From assembly GCA_036752825.1 (NCBI GenBank), contig DAIORV010000137.1, positions 1 to 5,884 of the forward strand: a stretch of DNA of 5,884 nt, given 5' to 3'. The position numbers and the translations under genes were made by a program. This DNA comes from UBA5177 sp002413265 (lineage in GTDB: Bacteria; Chloroflexota; UBA5177). Positions 1-5,135 of the stretch are shown here, in pieces. Each line of letters begins with the position of its first letter. Within the stretch, counting starts at the first letter, position 1. The notes beneath the pieces were generated by a model. The model had not been told where the DNA came from. It saw only the letters and a list, made by a program, of their open reading frames with translations, and searched no databases.

Positions 1-799
1 TGGCAAACTCTCCGGCGTCTCGATAGCGGCGCTCCGGATCCTTTTCGAGAGCTCGCATGACAACGCCCACTGCGCGTGCCGGCAGCTCGGGGTTGTAGTC
101 CCAGGGAGAGGGCGGCTCGCTGTGCAGGTGCTGCATGGCCACGCCAATGGGAGTCTCCGCGTCGAAGGGAAGATGGCCGGTAAGCATCTCGTACAGGATC
201 ACCCCGAGCGCATAGATGTCCGAGGAGGGTGTCACCGGTTTCCCCTGGGCTTGCTCCGGTGAGAAGTAGTGGACGGTGCCCATGACCATCCCGGTTCGAG
301 TGAGCTGGATGGTCGAGAGGCTGCGCGCAATGCCAAAGTCGGTCACTTTGGCGACCCCGTCGTTGGTCACCATGATGTTCTGCGGCTTCACATCGCGATG
401 GACCAGTCCACGGCCATGAGCAAAGGCGAGCGCCGAAGCTACCTGGCTCCCGATGGCGAACCCTTCGGCAACCGAAAAAGGAGCGCGCTCGCGGATCATC
501 TCCTTGAGGTTGCGACCCTCAACCAGCTCCATGACCATGTAGTGAATGGGTCCGTCTTCACCCACGTCATAAATGGCCACGATGTTCGGATGCGAACCGA
601 GACTCGCGGCGAACTCCGCCTCTTGCGTGAAGCGCTGCACGAAGGGTTCGTCACGCGCGTATTCAGGGTGCAGAATTTTGACGGCGACGGTACGGCCCAG
701 TCGTGTATCGAGCGCGCGGTAGACGGTTGCCATTCCGCCTTCACCGACGGGTTCAATCAGGCGATATCGATCGTGGAGAACAGTGTCAGGCGGAAGCAC
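1..799 (-). CDS. Ser/Thr protein kinase (PknB/Hanks type), catalytic domain, 3' end beyond the window
   Basis: Transfers phosphate from ATP to Ser/Thr of target proteins, as in bacterial Hanks-type signalling. The 266 codons visible cover nearly the whole kinase domain: glycine-rich loop GEGGMATVY (residues 19-27), ATP-anchoring Lys41 in VAVKIL, alpha-C Glu60, catalytic loop HRDVKPQN (134-141), DFG (154-156), activation segment with several Thr/Ser and SPE (180-182, the APE position), and SSDIYALGVILYEML after it. All catalytic residues are present, so it should be active. Relatives usually continue into a transmembrane segment and extracytoplasmic PASTA or other sensor domains; that part lies outside the window. 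The start is GTG at 799-797, the only ATG/GTG/TTG in this frame between the upstream in-frame TAA (within the recA terminator) and the domain. No good Shine-Dalgarno precedes it. The recA terminator upstream argues for separate transcription. Kinase identity is near certain; the substrate is unknown. Confidence 0.95.
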   Translation of the reverse strand, partial: MLPPDTVLHDRYRLIEPVGEGGMATVYRALDTRLGRTVAVKILHPEYARDEPFVQRFTQEAEFAASLGSHPNIVAIYDVGEDGPIHYMVMELVEGRNLKEMIRERAPFSVAEGFAIGSQVASALAFAHGRGLVHRDVKPQNIMVTNDGVAKVTDFGIARSLSTIQLTRTGMVMGTVHYFSPEQAQGKPVTPSSDIYALGVILYEMLTGHLPFDAETPIGVAMQHLHSEPPSPWDYNPELPARAVGVVMRALEKDPERRYRDAGEFA

Positions 800-805
800 G
801 CAGTA

Positions 806-811
806 ATGATA
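806..811 (-). promoter_or_regulatory. possible -10 element of a leaderless kinase transcript
   Basis: On the minus strand TATCAT occupies 811-806, six bases before the GTG start codon at 799. A sigma-70 -10 at this distance would place the transcription start on or next to the GTG, which would fit the absence of a Shine-Dalgarno. No convincing -35 is seen 16-18 bases upstream, so this is weak. Confidence 0.2.
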
Positions 812-891
812 CTTGGCCTGCTCTAGGGGCTTGTGCCACTTGAGGCTCGACCAGCGAGCTTCGCCGATCGCCGCATGAGGCGCCGCGAGTG

Positions 892-930
892 AAAAGCCCC
901 GAGAGACGACTTCCGGTTACCTCTCGGGGC
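892..930 (-). terminator. intrinsic terminator of recA
   Basis: A perfect 10-bp inverted repeat (arms 921-930 and 896-905, minus-strand GCCCCGAGAG / CTCTCGGGGC) with a 15-base loop is followed on the minus strand by TTTT (895-892). It lies 37 bases past the recA stop codon. The plus-strand side has no T run, so it should act only on minus-strand transcription. The rest of the 800-967 gap holds no gene. Confidence 0.88.
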
Positions 931-967
931 CTGACTCAGTTCAGCATCGTGCACTCGGTCCGAAAGC

Positions 968-2008
968 CTATAGTGCTGGAACCGGCTCAGCGGGAGCTGC
1001 CGGGACTGGCAGACTGTCTGCCTGGAAGGCAGCAAAACTCTCCCTGATCTGGCGCTCGATGTCCTGGCTGATGTCCGCGTTCTGCCGCAGGAACTCCTTG
1101 GCGTTCTCGCGGCCCTGGCCGAGTCGCGTGGAGCCGAAGTTGAACCAGGCGCCGCTCTTGTCGACGATGCCCATCTCCAGGCCGACGTCGATCAATCCGC
1201 CCTGGCGAGAGATCCCTTCGCTGTACATCAGGTCGAACTCGACCTGCTTGAAGGGCGGCGCGACCTTGTTCTTCACGACTTTGACGCGAACCCGGTTGCC
1301 GACGATGTCCGTGCCCTGCTTGATCGAGTCGACGCGGCGCACGTCCAGGCGCACCGAGGAATAGAACTTGAGAGCCCGGCCACCCGGCGTAGTCTCCGGA
1401 TTGCCGAACATGACGCCGATCTTCTCGCGCAGCTGGTTGATGAACACCATGGCGGCCTTCGAATGGCTGATCGACGCGGTGAGCTTGCGCAGCGCCTGCG
1501 ACATCAGGCGAGCCTGGAGGCCCGGGTGGGAGTCACCCATCTCACCTTCGATCTCGGCCCGTGAGACCAGAGCCGCCACCGAGTCCACGACCACTATGTC
1601 GACGGCTCCGCTGCGGATGAGCATCTCCGCGATGTCCATGGCCTGCTCGCCGGTGTCGGGCTGGGAGATCAAAAGATCGTTGCAGTTCACGCCGAGCCTG
1701 GAGGCATAGAGAGGATCGAGCGCGTGCTCGGCGTCGATATAGGCGGCCGTACCACCCAGTCGCTGCGACTCGGCGACGATATGCAGCGCCAGAGTCGTCT
1801 TCCCGCCCGACTCATGGCCGTAGATTTCGGTGACCCGGCCTCGGGGGATGCCGCCAATGCCGAGCGCGATATCGAGAGCAATCGAGCCGGTGGGGATCGA
1901 TTCCACCTGCACCGCCGAATGGTCACCCAGACGCATCACCGCGCCCTTGCCGTGGTTCCGCTCAATTTGCGCTAGAGCCAGCTCGAGCGCTTTTTCCCTC
2001 TCTGACAA
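968..2008 (-). CDS. recA: RecA recombinase
   Basis: Forms ATP-dependent filaments on single-stranded DNA, pairs it with homologous duplex, and stimulates LexA-type self-cleavage in the SOS response; cytoplasmic. The 346-residue product has the usual length. Visible parts: N-terminal helix ending in GKGAVMRLG (20-28), Walker A GHESGGKT (64-71), catalytic Glu94 in IDAEHALDP, Walker B IVVVDS (138-143), loop L1 around EGEMGDSHPGLQARL (154-168), then the L2-region block FINQLREKIGVMFGNPETT and PGGRALKFYSS. Walker A departs from the common GPESSGKT at two non-catalytic positions. The C-terminal tail is short, rich in Pro/Ala and has few acidic residues, unlike the E. coli tail. The start is TTG (2008-2006), chosen because a strong SD lies 8 bases upstream and the protein then begins just before the conserved KALELALAQIE helix. 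No recX follows; a terminator does, so the gene looks monocistronic. Confidence 0.98.
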   Translation of the reverse strand: MSEREKALELALAQIERNHGKGAVMRLGDHSAVQVESIPTGSIALDIALGIGGIPRGRVTEIYGHESGGKTTLALHIVAESQRLGGTAAYIDAEHALDPLYASRLGVNCNDLLISQPDTGEQAMDIAEMLIRSGAVDIVVVDSVAALVSRAEIEGEMGDSHPGLQARLMSQALRKLTASISHSKAAMVFINQLREKIGVMFGNPETTPGGRALKFYSSVRLDVRRVDSIKQGTDIVGNRVRVKVVKNKVAPPFKQVEFDLMYSEGISRQGGLIDVGLEMGIVDKSGAWFNFGSTRLGQGRENAKEFLRQNADISQDIERQIRESFAAFQADSLPVPAAPAEPVPAL

Positions 2009-2016
2009 GGCTTGTT

Positions 2017-2023
2017 CCTCCTC
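2017..2023 (-). promoter_or_regulatory. recA ribosome binding site (supports the TTG start)
   Basis: Minus-strand GAGGAGG at 2023-2017 is a near-perfect Shine-Dalgarno, 8 bases before TTG at 2008. No alternative ATG or GTG lies at a suitable distance, so this site fixes the start. Confidence 0.85.
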
Positions 2024-2058
2024 TTGGTGCAGCCGGAGTAGTTCCGGGATGGTGTCGT

Positions 2059-2086
2059 GGCACCCCTAAAGGGGTGCAGCTACGGG
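2059..2086. repeat. palindrome-containing intergenic repeat, copy 1
   Basis: A 28-base element containing the perfect inverted repeat GCACCCC (2060-2066) / GGGGTGC (2071-2077) around TAAA, followed by a conserved tail up to ACGGG. It matches 2706-2733 at 25 of 28 positions in the same orientation. It lies in the presumed recA 5' leader, about 35 bases upstream of the SD. There is no T run after either arm, so it is not an intrinsic terminator. It resembles a REP-like dispersed repeat, but two copies in one window cannot prove that. Confidence 0.7.
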
Positions 2087-2108
2087 AGGGTGATCTGCTC
2101 TGCATAGC

Positions 2109-2134
2109 GAACAACCGAAACAGGTTCAACCGAA
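2109..2134. promoter_or_regulatory. candidate operator in the recA leader (direct and inverted repeats)
   Basis: On the plus strand the 8-mer CAACCGAA occurs at 2112-2119 and 2127-2134, a 15-base period, and GAAC (2109-2112) pairs with GTTC (2124-2127) as an inverted repeat with 11 bases between. It lies just downstream of the proposed recA transcription start, a natural place for a repressor. It does not match the Bacillus/actinobacterial LexA box (GAAC-N4-GTTC) or the E. coli CTG-N10-CAG box, so the binding protein is unknown. Confidence 0.3.
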
Positions 2135-2144
2135 GTAGCCCGCG

Positions 2145-2153
2145 ATGATAGCA
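2145..2153 (-). promoter_or_regulatory. possible extended -10 promoter for recA
   Basis: Minus-strand TGCTATCAT (2153-2145) reads as an extended -10 (TGN plus TATCAT, 5 of 6 match to TATAAT). No good -35 hexamer is seen 16-18 bases upstream, which is tolerated in extended -10 promoters. Transcription would begin near 2138, giving a leader of about 130 bases. Confidence 0.4.
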
Positions 2154-2186
2154 CAAATGACCTACATCCTGTGTAGCAAACAAAGT

Positions 2187-2216
2187 TTGACAGTTTCGCA
2201 GCCAGGGGCATACAAT
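2187..2216 (+). promoter_or_regulatory. sigma-70-type promoter of the small DNA-binding protein gene
   Basis: TTGACA (2187-2192, perfect -35) and TACAAT (2211-2216, 5 of 6 to the -10 consensus) are separated by 18 bases. The predicted start is near 2223, leaving a leader of about 40 bases. It is the best promoter match in the window and points away from recA. Together with the recA leader, this accounts for the non-coding 2009-2261 stretch. Confidence 0.75.
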
Positions 2217-2243
2217 TTGCACGTTGTCGCCAATCGTCACCGC

Positions 2244-2251
2244 GGGGGAGG
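2244..2251 (+). promoter_or_regulatory. ribosome binding site of the small HTH protein
   Basis: GGGGGAGG sits 10 bases before ATG 2262 and decides between this start and the longer in-frame reading from 2145. Confidence 0.7.
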
Positions 2252-2261
2252 TTTCCTGTCC

Positions 2262-2666
2262 ATGTCCAATCAGACCGCGCCCCTCTCGGGCCGCAAAGCG
2301 GATCCGGAGGCGGTCATCGCGCGCTATGAGGCATTGCACAATCTGGAGAAGACGGGGCGAGAGTTTGGTATCACGCGCGAGCGAGTACGGCAGATCGTCA
2401 ATCGTGCGGGGATCAGCACCTGCCGGATTCTCAAACCCAAACCCGAGAAGCCCGAGCGTCTGTGCAAAGAATGCGGGGTGCCGGTAAATAGCAGTCACGC
2501 CCTGTACTGCGAGACGCACCGCAAAGAGAAGCACAAGCGGCGGTACCGGGCGATCAAGGCCGACCCGGAGAAGTACGCGCACTGGCGAGATCTTCTCAAG
2601 AAGTACGACCGCCGGCGCAAAGAGCGTGAACGCGAGCGTCGCCTGCAGGAACACCTCACCGCCTGA
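2262..2666 (+). CDS. small sigma-70 region 4-like HTH protein with a zinc-ribbon motif
   Basis: The 134-residue product looks like a cytoplasmic DNA-binding protein. Residues 15-52 form a helix-turn-helix close to sigma factor region 4; the stretch ITRERVRQIV (37-46) is that family's signature for the -35 recognition helix, but no region 2 is present, so it is not a complete sigma factor. Residues 68-86 hold Cys68-X2-Cys71 and Cys83-X2-His86, a likely zinc site. The C-terminal third (87-128) is very basic and Arg/Glu-rich, probably helical. The ATG at 2262 is preferred because GGGGGAGG (2244-2251) lies 10 bases upstream and the promoter lies before it; an in-frame ATG at 2145 would place that promoter inside the gene. 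It is divergent from recA and followed after 93 bases by the ATPase gene. Regulator of its neighbours is an inference; the target is unknown. Confidence 0.85.
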   Translation: MSNQTAPLSGRKADPEAVIARYEALHNLEKTGREFGITRERVRQIVNRAGISTCRILKPKPEKPERLCKECGVPVNSSHALYCETHRKEKHKRRYRAIKADPEKYAHWRDLLKKYDRRRKERERERRLQEHLTA

Positions 2667-2705
2667 TCGCTTCCTATACTTATGGGCGACCTCTTGTCTA
2701 GGGCA

Positions 2706-2733
2706 GGCACCCCTACAGGGGTGCGGCCACGGG
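2706..2733. repeat. palindrome-containing intergenic repeat, copy 2
   Basis: Second copy of the 28-base element at 2059-2086 (25 of 28 identical, same orientation): GCACCCC (2707-2713) and GGGGTGC (2718-2724) around TACA, then the conserved tail ending ACGGG. The three differences lie in the loop and tail; the stem is fully conserved. It occupies the 2667-2759 gap between the HTH gene and the ATPase gene, about 15 bases before the ATPase SD. No T run follows, so it is not a standard terminator. Confidence 0.7.
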
Positions 2734-2759
2734 GGTTGAGAGGCTGTAAGGGAGGGCGC

Positions 2760-3637
2760 GTGTTCGACTCGATCGACGAAGTTCTGGCGGGCTTGCACGC
2801 GCAGAATTACATCGCGGATCGGGCGCTCTCCACGTCGGTCTTTCTCTCCTTGCGTCTGAAAAAACCGCTTCTGCTGGAACGCGAGGCCGGGTGGGGAAGA
2901 CTGAAGTCGCCAAGGCGCTGGCGGCGATGCTCGGCACTCGCCTCATTCGGCTTCAAGGCTACGAAGGCATAGACGCCAGTCATGCCGTCTATGAGTGGAA
3001 CTACGCGCGCCAGCTGATGGCGATCCGGCTGGCCGAGGCCGGAACGAAGGAAGCCGCGCCGGACGTCTTCGGCCCGGAATTTTTGATAGAGCGGCCACTG
3101 CTTCAAGCGCTTCGATATGACAATGGCGGCCGGCCTGCTGTGTTGCTGTTGGACGAGCTAGACCGAGTGGACGACGAATTCGAAGCCTATCTGCTCGAAA
3201 TACTGTCCGATTTCCAGGTCTCGATTCCCGGGATCGGAACGGTCTCGGCGGCCGTTGAGCCGGCGGTCGTCATCACCTCAAACCGAACCCGAGAGCTACA
3301 CGACGCGCTCAAACGCCGTTGTCTCTACCACTGGATCGACTACCCGACGTTAGAGAAGGAGTTCGAGATCGTGTCGGTGCGGGTGCCGGAAGCAGGGGAA
3401 GATTTACAGCGCCAGGTGGTCGGCTTTATCCATGCTTTACGTGACATGGATCTGTACAAAGTGCCGGGCGTTGCTGAAACTCTGGACTGGACGCGCGCGC
3501 TGATTTCGCTCAGTCAGCTGGCGCTCGACGAAGGGGTGGTGCTGGACACGCTGGGCGTGGTTCTGACGAACGAAGAGGACGTCGGTCGGGTGCGTGGCGC
3601 GGCGGTGAAAGAGCTGCTCAATCGCGCGACCTTGTAG
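2760..3637 (+). CDS. MoxR-family (CoxD-like) AAA+ ATPase, frameshifted in Walker A as written
   Basis: AAA+ chaperone-like ATPase of the MoxR group; closest in style to CoxD-type proteins, which in known systems work with a VWA-domain partner (CoxE) in enzyme maturation. The N-terminal part (GTG at 2760, SD AAGGGAGGG at 2748-2756) reads FDSIDEVLAGLHAQNYIAD to KKPLLLE in one frame. The rest (GKTEVAKAL onward, stop at 3637) is in another frame, so one base is missing near 2889-2896. Restoring one G gives about 292 residues, a normal length. Walker B LLLDE (Asp 3152-3154, Glu 3155-3157), sensor-1 Asn in TSNRTRE (3281-3283) and KRR (3311-3319) are intact. The first Walker A Gly is Arg (CGC at 2880). 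An automatic caller may report only 2891-3637 from GTG. No VWA gene follows. A sequencing or assembly error is at least as likely as a true pseudogene, because the remainder is well conserved. Confidence 0.8.
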
Positions 3638-3640
3638 TGC

Positions 3641-3690
3641 CGGCTCTCGGTCAGGCGTTCTATTATTTGCCGGGAGCGGTGCGCTATAGT
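3641..3690 (+). promoter_or_regulatory. gap before sbcD: imperfect hairpin and weak -10
   Basis: The 3638-3735 gap holds an imperfect 10-position inverted repeat (3641-3650 with 3670-3679, one mismatch and one G-U pair, 19-base loop) lacking a T run, so at best a poor terminator for the ATPase gene. TATAGT (3685-3690) could be a -10 for sbcD, but no -35 matches at the right distance. Both are weak. Confidence 0.2.
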
Positions 3691-3735
3691 GAGCCATTGC
3701 TCTCGCCAGTCCGGCCCCACCGGTGACCTCCCCAC

Positions 3736-5133
3736 ATGCGTTTTGAGTTCGTTCACGCCGCCGACATCCACCTCGGCAACGAGCAGTACAACCTGGATCA
3801 GCGCTTTGACGACTTCGCGAAGGCTTACTTCGCGATGGTCGACTATGCGATCGACCACCGGGTCGACTTTGTGCTCATCGCCGGGGATCTCTTCCATCAA
3901 GCCCGGACCGATGCCCGGACGCTGAACCAGGCAGTCGTGGGACTGGAACGGCTGCACGGCGCCGGCATACCGGTCATCGCCATCGAAGGCAATCACGACG
4001 TCCAGCATTACTACAAGAACCTGTCGTGGATGGAGTTTCTGGTCAGCCGCGGGCTCTTGATGCTGCTGGACAAGGAGCGAGCCGAGAGTGGCCTGATCCG
4101 GCTGGTGCCATATGACCGTGAGCGAGAAGCCGGCTCTTGGATCGACGTCGCGGGCGCGAGAGTCTACGGGCTCAAGTACCACGGAGTGGCCACCAGCCGC
4201 CTCCTCGAGGACCTCGCCGACGATATCGAGCCCGGCCCCGGCGGCTATACGATCTTCATGCTCCACCAGGGGATGCAGGGCCAGGTGCCCCATCTCCGCG
4301 GTGGCTTGACCTCGGGACAGCTCGGGCCACTGCTACCGGCGGTCGACTACATCGCTCTGGGCCACGTACACAAGCGACTGCAGGAAGATCCGGTTTTCAA
4401 TCCGGGCTCGCTGGAAACCAACTCCGTGGACGAGGCAGAGTGGGAGCACGGTTTCTTTCACGTCAGGGTCGACACGGAGCGGAAGCCGAAGCACCAGATC
4501 ACGGCTGTCTCAACACCAGGACTGAGGCAGTTCCATCGCATCGTGGCGACCTCGGACGGCACCGAGACGCTCGAGGAATACGTGCGAAAGGTGGAGGCGG
4601 CCGTCGCCAAAGCCGCAAACATTGGTCCAGGGTCGGTCATTGAGCTGCAGCTGAGTGGCACCGCTGGATTCCGGCGTCAGGACGTGCCGCTCGAGTCGAT
4701 CAAGGCGGCAATCGAGATTCGGCACAGGCCGCTGACGGTGCGAATCCGCAATTCCCTGGCGCCGCCGGGCATCGTGCAGCGCTCCTCATACGATCGAACG
4801 ACTCGCGCAGATTTGGAAGAACAGACGGTGCGGCAGATTGTTGGCAACAGCGCCGAACATCGCGACCAAAGGGAAGCCTGGACCCGACTGATCCTGGACG
4901 TTAAGAACATGGCCTCAGAAAAGGACCTGCCCGCGAACGTGGCTGATCGCGTCAGAACATCCCTGCAAGCCATGGCGGAGGACCCTCCAACTCCCGGCGC
5001 ACTGCCTCAAGATGACGAGGCAGCCGCCCCGGAGCTGCCGCTCTTGCGGCTCGTTCCAGACATCCCCGAAGACTCCGGCGCTCCAAAGGCGAAGGAGTTC
5101 GCAGCCACTGATGGCAGCGGAGATTCCTGGTAA
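3736..5133 (+). CDS. sbcD: SbcD/Mre11-type DNA double-strand-break repair nuclease
   Basis: Two-metal (Mn-type) phosphoesterase that, with SbcC/Rad50, trims and opens blocked or hairpin DNA ends. All Mre11 nuclease motifs are visible: DIHLG (10-14), GDLFH (50-54), GNHD (85-88, with the catalytic His87), LHQG (176-179) and GHVH (209-212). Residues to about 235 form the nuclease core. The next part, to about 345, should be the capping domain, and residues 350-405, with many charged residues, probably the Rad50-contacting helices. The last 55 or so residues are Pro/Glu/Asp/Ala-rich and probably disordered, which makes the protein (465 residues) longer than E. coli SbcD (about 400). The start ATG 3736 puts the conserved FVHAADIHLG strand at the N-terminus, and GGTGA (3722-3726) lies 9 bases upstream. 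The gene ends 2 bases before sbcC, as expected of a complex-forming pair. Confidence 0.95.
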   Translation: MRFEFVHAADIHLGNEQYNLDQRFDDFAKAYFAMVDYAIDHRVDFVLIAGDLFHQARTDARTLNQAVVGLERLHGAGIPVIAIEGNHDVQHYYKNLSWMEFLVSRGLLMLLDKERAESGLIRLVPYDREREAGSWIDVAGARVYGLKYHGVATSRLLEDLADDIEPGPGGYTIFMLHQGMQGQVPHLRGGLTSGQLGPLLPAVDYIALGHVHKRLQEDPVFNPGSLETNSVDEAEWEHGFFHVRVDTERKPKHQITAVSTPGLRQFHRIVATSDGTETLEEYVRKVEAAVAKAANIGPGSVIELQLSGTAGFRRQDVPLESIKAAIEIRHRPLTVRIRNSLAPPGIVQRSSYDRTTRADLEEQTVRQIVGNSAEHRDQREAWTRLILDVKNMASEKDLPANVADRVRTSLQAMAEDPPTPGALPQDDEAAAPELPLLRLVPDIPEDSGAPKAKEFAATDGSGDSW

Positions 5134-5135
5134 GC

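Noticed and set aside
269..826. Plus-strand ORF of 185 codons
   Set aside because: It lies antisense to the kinase domain, whose HRD, DFG and glycine-loop motifs are unmistakable on the other strand; its own translation resembles no family I recognise.
2060..2077. Hairpin read as an intrinsic terminator
   Set aside because: No T run follows on either strand, and the same hairpin recurs at 2707-2724 in a position that would block the ATPase gene.
2109..2127. Standard LexA box
   Set aside because: The GAAC and GTTC half-sites are 11 bases apart rather than 4, and no CTG-N10-CAG type match was seen in the region.
2145..2261. Longer start for the HTH protein (ATG at 2145)
   Set aside because: It would place the TTGACA/TACAAT promoter inside the gene, the added residues do not resemble a domain, and the strong SD is placed for ATG 2262.
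2682..2759. Longer start for the ATPase (ATG at 2682)
   Set aside because: It would translate through the palindromic repeat; the family N-terminus begins at FDSIDEV, immediately after GTG 2760, which has its own SD.
1962..2798. Minus-strand ORF of 278 codons
   Set aside because: It crosses the recA start, the divergent promoter region, the HTH gene and a repeat; the translation is low-complexity antisense with no recognisable domain.
2886..2900. Programmed -1 frameshifting in the ATPase gene
   Set aside because: No X-XXY-YYZ slippery heptamer lies at the switch point, and disrupting Walker A by recoding is not known in this family; a missing base is simpler.
3514..4293. Minus-strand ORF of 259 codons
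   Set aside because: It is antisense to the end of the ATPase gene and the Mre11 nuclease core, both clearly coding on the plus strand.
4137..4643. Plus-strand ORF of 168 codons in another frame
   Set aside because: It is nested within sbcD; the Arg/Pro/Gly-rich translation is typical of an out-of-frame reading of GC-rich coding DNA.
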